Shown in pieces: positions 1 through 13,318 of a stretch of 64,000 nucleotides of DNA; position 1 is the first letter of the stretch; every line of letters starts with the position of its first letter. The DNA lies in assembly GCA_009823395.1 (NCBI GenBank), contig CM020518.1, positions 234,001 to 298,000 on the forward strand. The letters run 5' to 3'. The DNA comes from Thamnaconus septentrionalis. Its lineage: Eukaryota > Chordata > Actinopteri > Tetraodontiformes > Monacanthidae. The position numbers were made by a program, and so were the translations under genes. The notes under the pieces are model-generated. The model ran no database searches and was not told the origin of the DNA. It worked only from the letters and a program-made list of their open reading frames with translations.

Positions 1-420
1 CAGCTGGACCGGACTGACAACACAGCAGCACTCTAGACTAAAGGCCAGAGCAGATCCGTCTGCTCAGGAGGCCTCCTGGAGACACCGTGGTGGCCTCAGC
101 CATCTTCTCCAGGCTGCTCTGCTGGGGCAGCGGACAGACAGAGACTTGAGAGGCTGAGGAGGAAGCCAAGCCCTGGATGAAGGCTAAGCTGCAGGACACT
201 GTGACTCCACTGCAGAGCTCCTGCAGTGACAGACTAACCCCAACCCCAACGCTGTCAGAGCAGTAAGGAGCAAAGGAAATCTTATCTTATCTAGAGTGGC
301 AGGAAGCAGGAAGCAGGAAGCAGGAAGCAGGAAGTGCCACAACCAGCTGCCACTGCAACAAATCCAGCCAGGCCTTGTTGTCAAATGGTCAATCATCAAC
401 TGAGTTGATGCCACACTGAG

Positions 421-422
<2 letters not shown>

Positions 423-475
<53 letters not shown>

Positions 476-480
476 TGTGT
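423..480. repeat. (GT)n microsatellite beside PAM exon 18 donor
   Basis: A nearly pure GT run ends a few bases from the splice donor of PAM exon 18 (donor at 484-483 on the minus strand). In the PAM transcript it reads as (CA)n downstream of the exon, and it is complementary to the run at 604-659. Confidence 0.95.
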
Positions 481-484
481 TTAC

Positions 485-600
485 CTTTGTCTCTGGGTAA
501 AAAGTATCCAAGATCTCTTTTGTTGAGTAATTGATCACAAAACCAGTCAGTAATGACGAATAATCTCGTGACACCCCGTTGACTGCAAAGATCAAGCCAT

Positions 601-644
<44 letters not shown>

Positions 645-2276
645 ACACACACACACGCACACAAGAATCAATACGTGTCAAGGTTCAATCAAATGACTAA
701 ATATCCACTGTAGTTTCCTGGAGCATCAGGAATGCTGGGCCACTGCTGGGCCACTGCTGGGCCACTGCTGGGCCACTGCTGGGCCACTGCTGGGCCACTG
801 CTGGGCCACTGCTGTCCACTGTGGTCCAGCAGTCCAACAGCTGGGAGCTCACCTCCTCCGGGCCTGTAGCTGATGGCAAACACTCGTCCTCCGAACTCCT
901 TCTTCTTAATTTCCTTGACAAACTCCTGGCTCTCGGCCAGGAAGCACTGGATGCGTCCGTTCTCCCGGTCGGCCACGCAGACCTCCCGGCGGTCCGGCAG
1001 GAACACCAGGCTGTGGGGAACCGCAAAGGGAACCCGCCTCCTCCTGTCAGAGGAACCTTCACATGGACAAGACAGACGGGAAAACACGGAAACTCAAATT
1101 ACTCTTTGGTGACAACGATGGGCCGCATACGGCCCCCGGGCCGTAGCTTGCCCACACCTGCTTTAAACACTCCATAAAGAATGAAGGACGACTCTTCAAA
1201 GCAAACTTTCAGACCCTGAAAATGAACCGCTGGTGCAGTTCTCTGTGTGTGCGGTCTCACCTGCGCCCCACTCAGACAGGTAGGAGCCGGCGCTGGAGAA
1301 CCTGAGGATCCTGGAGTTGCAGTAGCCGTCGGACACAAAGACGTCCCCGGTGGTGGGGTCCACGGCCACGTCGGTGGGCTGGCAGAAGTGGCTGCGGTCA
1401 CTTCCTGGAGTGAAGGCCTCGCCCAGCGTCAGCAGGGCCGAGTCCCGGCCGTCGCTGCTCACCTTCAGCACCTGACCACCCAACAGACTGCCGGTCACTT
1501 CTTCTGCACTCAGACTGGACTCAGAGGTCCAGCGTGTCGAGAGTTGGAGATTTTAGAAGAAGAGCAGCGACATCAAGTGGCTACATTTGACTGCAGCGCT
1601 CTTCCACTCTCCCTCTCTCCCTCTCCTACCCCTCCTGACCTTGCCGTGAACTACAGTGGCCTGCACACGGTCAGGATTGTCCACAGCAGGCTTCCTTAGA
1701 AGTATGCTGATGCACGATGGCAGCTAACTGGGAGCACTGGGACCCTGCTTGGTGGTTCTACCACACGACTGTTCTACCACTGCCACACTACACTTTAATG
1801 AATGTGTTCACTTGCAGTATGTTCAGCTTTTACCAATGTAAAAATCATGAATCAAAGCAACACACTGGACCTTTAAACCATCTGGTGGGATTCACACTCA
1901 CACCATCATCATCATCATCATCATCATCTCACCTGATGAAGAGCGACATCCGTCACCCAGTAGTTGTTGCTGGTGTCTGTGGTGATTCCATGAGGCAAAT
2001 AAAACCTGCAGGTGAATCGCACACGCTAGCGTTGGGATTGTGGGGAACTTTGCACCAACGATCACTCATCTTGAGTAAAGTGCGACTCACATGTTCCGGC
2101 CTGAGGCTTTGAGAACGTTGCCAGTGGAGGGTTCCACCACCAGGATGGTGGACTGCTGGATGGGACCCAGGAACCTCTGCTGGTATCTGGCCTTGTTGTC
2201 GAATGAGCTGGAGAAAAAACACAACAAAGCTGTCAAGACACAAGATACAAATACCACCATCTGCTGTTGTTGTTGC

Positions 2277-2307
<31 letters not shown>

Positions 2308-3203
2308 GCTGTTGTAGTGTCAGGTGGCGCTACATTATTTGCACTCTGCTGTTGTGTAGTTCAGTCTAAAAGTGGATGATGTGTTACTTACTTTTGTCAC
2401 CTCTGCCCATAAACACACAACCAAGTTTGCGTGTAAATGAAGTGACAAACTGACATCTGTGTGTGTGTGTGTGTGTGTGCGCGTGCTGCTCACTCACGCT
2501 GCCCCCCAGTGGCGGTCCCCTCGGTGGAAGATGACCAGGTTGGAGTCGGAGTCCAGGGCCAGGCCTGACAGCTGGCCCAGCAGCAGGGGAGTCTGGGGCC
2601 AGTCCAGCACCTGCTCATAGTGAGAGTCTGCTACACACACACACACACACACACACAAAAAAAGCAGCTGTTAAAATTTGAGTGGAAGAGAAAATGATTT
2701 TTTTGAGAAAGGATGACAGAAATGTGAAGATAAAGAGGACGCCAGCCAGGAGAAACTTCAATAAATCCCTGTATTAAGATCTGAAGACAGACATGCGGCT
2801 GTGGCAGAGCACCTGCTGGGTGTCCCATGTGCATGGGGGAGTGAAGGTGTCCTGCACTGACTGGGATGGGAACGTTGGCCTCTGCTGGGATGTTCTGGAA
2901 CAGCTCCGGCTCTCCAGCCTCCATGCAGTTCATGAAGGGAACCACGTGTCTGTGCTCCATGTAGTACATGATGTAAAAGTTGCACATCTCATCGTCCGAC
3001 GTGCCGCTGCAGACACCAGAGGAGAGAAGAATGAAAAACAACCATCGTTAGTTTCCCAAATTCTGAAGGCTCTGGAACAAGAGTGGACGTCACGGAGCGA
3101 GGGAATATCTGAAATCATCACCATCATCATCATCATCATCATCACCATCATCATCATCACCACCACCATCATCACCACCACCACCATCATCACCACCACC
3201 ACC

Positions 3204-3267
<64 letters not shown>

Positions 3268-4379
3268 CCATCATCACCACCACCACCACCACCACCATCC
3301 TCATCATCACCATCATCATCATCACCACCATCCTCATCATCACCACCATCCTCATAATCACCATCATCATCATCATCACCATCACCACCATCCTCATCAT
3401 CACCATCATCATCATCACCACCACCACCATCCTCATCATCACCATCCTCATCATCACCATCATCATCATCACCACCATCCTCATCATCACCATCATCATC
3501 ATCATCACCATCACCACCATCCTCATCATCACCACCATCATCATCATCACCATCATGGATTTTCAGTGTCCAGCAGGGTGCAGTGTTGAGTACTCACCCA
3601 ATATAAACCTCTGAGGTTCTTCCTTCGCCAGTGAAGACACACCTGGCTGCCACTGTGTCTCCATATCTGATAGTCAGGTCCTTGGTTGAAGGATAGAAGG
3701 CCTGCAGACGAGCACACGTGTGTGGTTAGACACGCCATGAACAGCGCAGAGTCCACGTGTGCTACCAAGAAAACAACTCGTCTTTGTCTCAATGTCTACA
3801 CTTCAGTCTCAGTGAAGACCTCGAATGTTCTGCCAAGACGTCACCGAGTGAAAATGGAATGAGAAGGTTTTGAAGAGAAGAGTTGTGAGGTGCTCAGTAC
3901 AGTGGTTGCATGATCTCAATCAAAGTCCTTCATCGACCGCCTGACGTACCTGTGGCAGCTGGGGGGACTGTCGCCCAATCAGGCTCCACTTGCCATCACG
4001 GATTCTGTAGCCACTGACCACTTTACCTGTGACAGAGAGCACCTGCTGTTGGTCATGTGAGAAGGTGACGCTGGATCACAGTGACTTCACGGTGACTCAC
4101 CCAGACGATGTGTGTGTGTTCTGAAGGCGAAGGGATAGATGGGGTAGGAGGAGTAGTCACAGGCCACGTCTGCATTGGTGACTGAGGGAAGAAGAAGAAG
4201 AAGCATCATCAATCTAGCCAGGGCAGGGGTGGGCAACTGTTACACTAGTGGGGCCATAATGGAGGGGTAGTGGAGCAGCAGCAGGTGGATGGAGTGTTGT
4301 GGTGAGACACCTCATAGGAGGAAACAACCTATCCTGGGACTTGGTAAATTCCCAACGAGCTCCACAGACGCACCAACTG

Positions 4380-4424
<45 letters not shown>

Positions 4425-7126
4425 GGCTCTGGAGGGACTGGAGGTCCAGTCGCTCCAATCACTGTCTTCCACCACTGGCTTTCCTTTTGGCAAACACTCA
4501 CTGGATTCAAAGACAATGTTCATCATAACACCAAACACAAACTCAAACATACCTGTTTTCCCAGGGTGGATGACTGTGTCAACAGACATCAGCAGGAAAA
4601 TACCAGCGATGAAGGGCTGCCTAGGAGGAGGAGAGGGGAGGGAGGAGGAGGAGAGGAGGAGGAGAGAGGAGAGAGGAGAGGAGGTGAGGCAGGTGAGTCT
4701 GACACCTCACACCCCAATGACACGCAGTTTAAATCCAGACGTCTGTTTTCTATTAGCAATCCATCCACCAGTACATCTCTCCTCTACAACACACACACAC
4801 ACACACAAGTTTTCCCCATCATACGTACGGAGTGAAGGTCATCCTCAAGGTCATTCCTGAGCAGTCTCGATGATGGTCTGCAGAACAAAACACAGTGACT
4901 TTGAAGTACAGACGCAGAATAACCTTCACAGCAGCTGTAGAGGCAGCAGTGGGTGGGACCTCGGGGTGTTCACCAACTACCAACCAACTACTTCAATTCA
5001 CTGACTGGCTATGAGCTCATGTTCAGACCGCACTCACCTCTGAACGCACTGATGTCTCCATAATGGATCTGCATAACAAAGTGGGAAATTCCAGAATTCC
5101 GTCCGACTTTAAAACCGACATCTGACGACAGAAAGAAAATATTTTTTTTCAACGACGGCCGTCGAGACGCTCTTAGCGTCAAGAGCTTCTTCACCACCTT
5201 CTTGAGAAGACCATGGAAGAACGTTCATGAGAAGGAAGTGAAGGATGGGGCTGAGCCACTCTTTGCAGTCTTCTTAGGGAGCCAACACTCACAGCCAGCC
5301 GTCAGCCAAAGCAATATCACACCAAGCCAATGACATCTGATACATTGTGATACGTTTTGATCTATTTCAGATTCACATTTATGTTTAGCTTCATGCATTA
5401 GCGGCAAATAAAACAATCATCGGCACCATCATTGGCCATAATTTGCCTGCACATCCCAAAGTCTTCATGGAGAGAACCTCTGAGAGAATGATCTCAGGAG
5501 CAGAACCACACTGACAGTCTTCTTCAACACAGCTGTGTGTTCTCCAGATAAAGCAGACCAACCTTTAGGTAGAATGGTGGGCGGAGCATTGCGAGCCCAG
5601 GCGTACATAATTGATGCTTCATCCTTACACGTTCCTTGTACACTGCCACAGTCCCTGGAATAGAATAGAATAGAATGGAATGGATGCACTTTATTGATCC
5701 CACACTGGGAAACTACAAGACAAGAAACAAACAAAGGCAATAAAAAAAATGCGAGTAAACAAAGTTGTGATGTTAACAATTAATCGTTTATGGATTAACT
5801 GTCAATCGATCGAGAACGATTAATGAATGAATCGATAATTTGCAACCCGAAAACAAAAAGTAAATTTTTAATTGGGGGGAATTCAGGGCACGTTTTCAAT
5901 GTACATCGCCCGGTGGACATAGTGAGTATTACCAGTAGCTGCTGGTGGAGACTGGAGTCCGGCAGCCAAACAATATCATGTGATGGACTGTTTTCATGTT
6001 GGCATGAGGTATGAAGTCCACTGTAGAGATGAATCAAAAAATACAGTCCATGAATTAGAAAAAGAGTAGAACAAAGTGACAAAAACGAGACTGAGAGAGA
6101 CACTGACCAACGTAGGCATCTCGACTGGTGGGCACTGGAAACGCAGTGCACAGGTAAGTGTCCGACTAGTCAGAGAGAGAGAGAAAAAACACATTAAAGC
6201 CATTAAATACATAATATTTAGCATTCATAGTGCATATGTATTTTAAGAATGCATGTTCATGTTGGAAGTATTCATAATCAAACAACAAGATTTAATATTT
6301 CCAGGGTTAATCTGCCCGCGAGTCTACAATGTGTCCAACTCCAGTACATTCTGCACTAACTGGCCGCGTTGTTTTCATGAGGAGGAGCAACTGACCTCAG
6401 CTGGGACCACGCCGGGCATCCGCATGTCCACTGAGAAGTTATTGGACTTCATGAAGGTCTGCTGCGGCCTGGTTGCAGACACACAATCCGTCTGATCCGA
6501 ATCAAGATCCTTTTCATACCTTTGAGGGGAAACAGGAAATAATGTCAAACAACACCAAGGTGAGGAGAAACAGCAGCAAGGCCCAGTTACAGCTGCACAC
6601 AACCAAGGTAAGTAAGTATATACAATAGAATATATGTACTTTATTGATTCCAAATTTGGAAACTGCACCGTTGCAGCACTAAAAACAAAGCAAAGCATAA
6701 ACTATGCAGTAATTACAGCAATTACAACAAGAAAGAGTCGCGTCAATATTTATACAAACAACCAAGAGCAGATGTTGCAAACTCCTCCAAAAAGTAGACC
6801 AGGTGCAGTGGACTTGGTGGCAGCTGACTCAAGAGGGGTCAGTCAGGCTGGTTCCCTATTTTAAGGCCCTGCCAATGTGAATCCTGGCTCCTGTCAGGGC
6901 TTCCACAGCCCATTATCATAGTGGTGGCTTCAGAAGAGCTGATAACAATACTGGGAGTATTGGATCTCAGACACCTCTGGTGTGTCAACTGGACCATGGA
7001 CCATCATCCATTTCAACCAAAAATGTTTTGTTCCACTTACCTTCCAGGTCTGATTGGTGAGTTTAGGATTTTCGAACTCTGACTCTGACTGATGAGCAAA
7101 AGCACGAAGAACACTCGGACTGCCAT
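485..7126 (-). CDS. pam: Peptidylglycine alpha-amidating monooxygenase (PAM), 5' 18 coding exons, partial
   Basis: PAM converts peptide C-terminal glycine to an amide in the secretory pathway: a copper PHM domain hydroxylates, then a zinc PAL domain cleaves. Coding exons in transcript order: 7041-7126, 6396-6519, 6108-6165, 5933-6020, 5563-5654, 5038-5121, 4829-4877, 4553-4620, 4101-4181, 3950-4026, 3598-3701, 2813-3006, 2498-2627, 2091-2207, 1933-2005, 1261-1471, 853-1056, 485-600. They sum to 1956 nt (652 codons) with phase kept throughout. Exon 1 encodes a signal peptide beginning MAVRVFFVLLLI. PHM copper ligands are visible: HHM (exon 4), IHYGD (exon 6), THTH (exon 9), IMYYME (exon 12). 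PAL residues: FHRGD, LPHG, DGYCNSRI, VPHS, ADRENGRI. The last PAL His and the membrane/cytosolic tail lie beyond the left edge. The PHM-PAL linker is short, without the long mammalian optional exon. The gene is strongly compacted relative to mammals. Confidence 0.95.
604..659. repeat. (CA)n microsatellite beside PAM exon 18 acceptor
   Basis: This CA run abuts the acceptor of PAM exon 18 (exon begins at 600 on the minus strand), so the transcript has a (UG)n tract directly before the AG. It is complementary to the GT run on the other side of the exon. Confidence 0.95.
733..812. repeat. 11-bp minisatellite in PAM intron 17
   Basis: About seven consecutive copies of the unit gggccactgct lie between PAM exons 17 and 18, just downstream of the exon 17 donor. 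Confidence 0.9.
1118..1162 (-). mobile_element. hAT-like element terminus in PAM intron 16
   Basis: On the minus strand this reads as a tract starting near CAGGTGTGGGCAA followed by GGCC-rich sequence. That resembles the ends of the hAT-like dispersed elements at 4.2, 55.1 and 57.9 kb. Only one end is recognisable, so the assignment is tentative. Confidence 0.35.
1905..1928. repeat. (ATC)n microsatellite
   Basis: About eight ATC units immediately beside the PAM exon 15 donor (exon 1933-2005, minus strand). Confidence 0.85.
2265..2316. repeat. (TTG)n microsatellite
   Basis: Imperfect TTG/CTG run in the PAM intron between exons 13 and 14. Confidence 0.9.
2458..2479. repeat. (GT)11 near PAM exon 13 donor
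   Basis: Short pure GT run about 18 bases from the donor of PAM exon 13 (2498-2627). It is complementary to the CA run at 2633-2657 on the other side of the same exon. Confidence 0.9.
2633..2657. repeat. (CA)12 beside PAM exon 13 acceptor
   Basis: Pure CA run that, in the PAM transcript, becomes a (UG)n tract ending five bases before the exon 13 acceptor AG. It is complementary to 2458-2479. Confidence 0.9.
3117..3557. repeat. ATC/ACC trinucleotide array in PAM intron 11
   Basis: About 440 bp of mixed ATC, ACC and TCC triplets fill most of the intron between PAM exons 11 and 12 (3007-3597). Long open frames across it (poly-I/T on plus, poly-M/V on minus) are artefacts of the triplet repeat. 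Confidence 0.95.
4221..4345 (+). mobile_element. hAT-like non-autonomous repeat, copy 1
   Basis: Begins with a CAGGGGTGGGCAA-type end, a hallmark of hAT-like termini. It contains a body segment (from the GCAGCAGCAG stretch to CCTCATAGGAGGAAACAA) that recurs at 55.1 kb (+) and, inverted, at 57.9 and 58.9 kb. It lies in a PAM intron. Confidence 0.6.
4379..4424. repeat. (AAC)n microsatellite
   Basis: About 15 AAC units directly after the hAT-like repeat, in the PAM intron between exons 8 and 9. Confidence 0.95.
5655..5725. mobile_element. Retroelement 3'-tail-like repeat (CTTTATTGATCCCAC type)
   Basis: A TAGAA-rich stretch is followed by a CACTTTATTGATCCCACACTGGG motif seen in pieces elsewhere in the window (6636-6680, 13385-13440, inverted near 39350). 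The motif resembles 3' tails of fish non-LTR elements. It lies just upstream of PAM exon 5. Confidence 0.4.
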
Positions 7127-8128
7127 CACTCCTGTTTCTGAGTGTGCGTCCTGCTGCTCCCGCCAGCTGCCAGCTCTCTTCTGCGGGGAAAAGAAAGGAC
7201 AGAACGTCGCCTCACTTTAGCGTTGTGGTCGAGGCGGCACCCAGCAACCGAGACCACGACAACACCAAGACCTTTTCAAGACCAGAGAGCATCGAGATGC
7301 AGGCCAGACCCAGACTGCATCAGTGCACTGCAACATCTCCTCTCAGAAAGCCATCTTCAATCATCTTCTTTCACATTTTGCTGCTCTGCCACATATTTTG
7401 AACCATTGAAAAAAACAACTTTGCTTCATCAAATTAAAAAAAAAAAGAAAAGACAATCAACTGGAAGTATAGAAAATATGATGGCGCGTCATATCAAAAA
7501 GTTAGAAATATTTCAAGGGACCATCAGCTACGTAATATTCTTCTCATCTTTACTAAAGAAACGATGTGACAATCATCATTTCTCCTTGATGTACAAAATG
7601 TAACCGTGTAAGCAACTCAATAGTCAACACACAGTAATAAATCATGCAGATGTGATATAACCGTGTCCTTCTGGCACGTTAACTCTGATAGAAGATCAAC
7701 TGCGTGTTTATAACACATCGACCCTGAATCAGAATCGGCTGAGAGTCGCATATAAATATTAAACTAATCAGCTTGTTTGATGACTCATTGCTGGGGGTGG
7801 GAGGGTGTGTGTGTGTGTGTGTGTGGTGGTGGTGGGGGCTTCACTGTGCTGACGTCACAGACTGCTGCTGCTGCTCATGAGGAAGGAAACTATGGAAACT
7901 GGGATCATCCTCCCGCTGATGGAGCAACATCCGAACAAACAACCCACCCACCCACCCACCGACCGACCAACTGTCGCCCTCAAACGGCTTCCGTCGCCAA
8001 ATAAATAAACCAAACAAAAGCCTTTCAGAGGTTTTAACATCACCACAATAAAACTAACCTGACGTGAACACAGACAGGCCACGCCTGTGTTGTGTTTATG
8101 TATATCTCTCTCTATATATATATATATC

Positions 8129-8159
<31 letters not shown>

Positions 8160-8358
8160 TATGGCGCTAAAACGTCACAAAATACGAACGCAATACCCCC
8201 CGCCCCTCTCTCTCTGTTTACTAATAAATATTAACCGTGACTATGTTTCCTCATTAGAGCTAAAACGCCTTATTATAGCTCGCGCATAACAACAACGACT
8301 GAGCTTGAGGGAGCAGTCGAGGCAAACCGGATGTGGAAATAAATCAAGTTGTACCTTT

Positions 8359-8568
8359 TCACCGTCGCAACAAGCGCTTAAAGCTCGAGTTCCGCGCTGA
8401 CAACACAGACTGGGGGAGAAATAATTCCAGCCGCGCTCGACCTGGCGTCACTTTCTTCTTCTGCTGCTGCTCTTCCTCGTCCTTCGTGTGCTTCCATCCG
8501 ACGTAGTTGCGTACGGTCCTCACCCCCCGCCCCCCGCCATAGAAAGCACGCGTCGACACGGGCGCCAT
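8359..8568 (-). CDS. Candidate first exon of an unknown minus-strand transcript
   Basis: A 69-codon minus-strand frame starts within an AAGATGGCG core that matches the YY1 motif common at housekeeping-gene start regions, inside GC-rich sequence. The predicted protein begins MAPVSTRAFYGGGRG and then becomes E/Q/K rich. A plausible donor follows the KKK codons (near 8450), so the true exon could be shorter. I do not recognise the protein and see no second exon. It may instead be untranslated leader of PAM or chance. Confidence 0.2.
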   Translation of the reverse strand: MAPVSTRAFYGGGRGVRTVRNYVGWKHTKDEEEQQQKKKVTPGRARLELFLPQSVLSARNSSFKRLLRR

Positions 8569-8744
8569 CTTGCGTCGGTGGATGGGAGGCGCCTGCTCGC
8601 TTCACGCAACCGGGAAACAAACTCGGCAGAGGTGTAAACACACACAAAGCCCTCTTCGGTGAGTGAATGAATTCTAAACCAGAACCACAGAGACACACAA
8701 CCATTCGCACTCACATCTCTGGACAACTTTAGAGTTCCAATTCA

Positions 8745-8865
8745 CCTCTCGTGCATGTTTGTGGAGTGTGGGAGGAAGCTGGAGACCATGGAGAGAAGCT
8801 GGGATCAAACCCGCAACCTTCTCGCTGTGAGGAAGAAGCGCGAACCACTGGGTCGCCCCAGACTT
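8745..8865. mobile_element. Dispersed repeat (GTGTGGGAGGAAGCTGGAG family)
   Basis: Contains gagtgtgggaggaagctgga followed by aacccgcaacc and ctcgctgtgagg. The same two blocks bound the 63.4-63.9 kb array. This block order is that of a very common teleost dispersed repeat. Confidence 0.6.
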
Positions 8866-9529
8866 TATTTTAATTATTCTTGCTTTTTTTTTTTTTAATG
8901 AAATGACTGCATTATTTGATGAGCATTATTTAAAATTTTAACGAATTCTTCATTAATTAAAAGATACTGGCTTTTTGTTAGTTTTTTCTTCCTTAATATA
9001 TGCAGGTGAGTATGAAGGGGAGGGAGACCCTCAACCACTGGGTCAGAGAAACCTCTTCAACTTCTGAAAGACAATAAAACATATATTTCTTCTCTTCTCT
9101 TTTCTGTTACTCTGGGTTGGATAACGCTGGTTCACACTCCAATGCGTTAGGTGGCGGTAATGCACCTTAGGTTGCCACCCGCCATAATAGAAGAAGAAGA
9201 AGAAGAAGAAGACGACGTGCTGGTGGAAGAGGAAGAGGAGCAGGAGAAGCGAGGCGAAAGGAGGAAGAAGGAGCAGAGGATAGGAAGGAAGAGAGACACT
9301 GAATGGGAGTCCACCGGAAAAACAGCTTCGCCCGCCGAAGGTGAACGACACAAACATTGTATCGTGCGTGCAGGGCTGAGTGACGCCCCCCAGCGGGCTG
9401 GTGGACGAACTTCCACAGCAGGAGGTTTTCGTCTGTACAGTGTGATGGAGCTCGTGTGCTTATTTAACAGGGGGCTCTCTAGGTGTCTCCCACGTGGGAG
9501 GTGGGAGGTGGACGGGCGGGCTTTTGTTA

Positions 9530-11643
<2,114 letters not shown>

Positions 11644-11672
11644 ACCTGGGGCCACACAGTGGGACAACATTA

Positions 11673-12110
11673 AAACTGGGACAAAGTCTCGGTCCAACAT
11701 TGATATTTATTGAACAAAATCTTCCTCCAGATTGAACAGTGAACCTTTTTATATGGAGCCAAACAACCTGAATATGGGACGAAGCAAAGCTTCATGCTAG
11801 ACAATCAATAACTTGTCAATAAAAATTGCGTGTCTCTTTTTTTTTATATGCAGTCTTCATATTTAACTTTCAACAGGAATCTTTTCCCCATGGACTGATA
11901 ATACATTTCAAAATAAAATAACAACAATGTACTGGCAAAGTCATAATAATGTCCTTCAATCAACGTCCCGTCCTGACTCATGTGCCAAAATACACTTTTG
12001 TAGTATACATGTAGCTACGTGTACTGTATAATAGTGGCGGGCCAAATATAATGACACTGTGGGCCTAATTTGGTCCGCGGGCCAGAGTTTGACACCTAAG
12101 ACCTACACTG
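11673..12110 (+). mobile_element. Dispersed repeat X, copy 1 (downstream of POMK)
   Basis: Starts 30 bp after the POMK stop. It matches 28197-28725 over most of its length, including aaactgggacaaagtct, tccaacattgat, cttcctccaga, gaacagtgaacctttttat and tggagccaaacaacctgaat. It ends in GGCC-rich sequence and gccagagtttgacacct, which resembles a hAT-like terminus. It holds an AATAAA at 11818-11823. Confidence 0.75.
11818..11823 (+). terminator. Candidate POMK poly(A) signal inside repeat
   Basis: AATAAA, 175 bp after the POMK stop and located within dispersed repeat X. A further AATAAA-like stretch lies near 11913. Confidence 0.4.
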
Positions 12111-12342
12111 TTTAGCCTTAACAGTAATACCTAATGACGTTCGTTATGTCGTCATAGTTTGAAAATAATGATTTGTGTGATTTATTATATTTTATTTGAC
12201 CTTTTCCGTACACTTGCCAGCAACTACTACTGTTATTTGCGGGTCTTGTAAAACACAATTGCTCTTGAACGCAACACGCGTTTCCGCGTTGACTTTGTCA
12301 TGACGTGTCAAGAAAGTGCCGGAAGTGTTCGGTGGGACCAAA

Positions 12343-12871
12343 ATGGCGTACCAAACACTGCAGCAGGAGTACCTGCAGATCCCGGTGGTGACCAGGGCTT
12401 ACACCACCGCCTGCGTCCTCACCACGGCAGCAGTGGTAAGACCCACACCGGTACCGTCAGCTAGTACCGGCACCACTCAATCCACTCTGACATCATCATG
12501 ATTATTGGCTAATGAACGTGGCCGGTGCGACTCTGTTAGCTCGTAGCCTAGCCACAGCCCCAGCTACAGCGCTAGCACCGGGGGGGACAGCAGCAGTGTA
12601 ATAGCACAATGCTAACGCTGTATTTCAAGTCACGAGAAAACGTTGTCAGCGTCGCGACGTGTGTCGAGGAAAAAAAGCTCAATAATTCAACTCGGGCGAG
12701 CGTGACAAACGAGTGCAGACTTTCTGCAGTGGTGCTGTGAGCGAGCAGAGGAGCGTCACGGCTGGTTAAATGTGACGGCAGCGGTCACATCGACCACCGT
12801 GCAAAGCCAGGAAAACAGCCAACTAACACACTCAGAGAGGCATGTTCAGGGAAAACACACGAAGGGCATGT

Positions 12872-12929
<58 letters not shown>

Positions 12930-13285
12930 GTCAGGTGTGCCACTTGTGACGCAGTCTCTTGCTGTGAACGTCTTGACAGGGTAAGAAAAACACGTCATGT
13001 CTAGATAGATATTTGCATACTAGATAGGTACTACATAGACATTTAGATAGATAGATAGATAGATACTAGACAAATAGACAGATGGATAGTTTGTCACAGG
13101 TCCTTGTAGCCTGAACACCTGTGTTGAGGAGTTGGTGGTGGAGGAAGATGAGGAGGTTCTACCTCGTTATCCAGTCTGACTGTGTGAACTTCTTCATTCT
13201 CGTCTTCTGCAGCAACTGGAGATCATCACACCATTTCAATTATACTTCAATCCAGATTTGATTCTAAAGAATTACCAGGTGAGGT

Positions 13286-13318
<33 letters not shown>

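Noticed and set aside
2793..3614. 273-codon frame with long Ile/Thr stretch and its Met/Val mirror
   Set aside because: The frame crosses real PAM exon 12 in antisense and then a triplet repeat. No domain is present.
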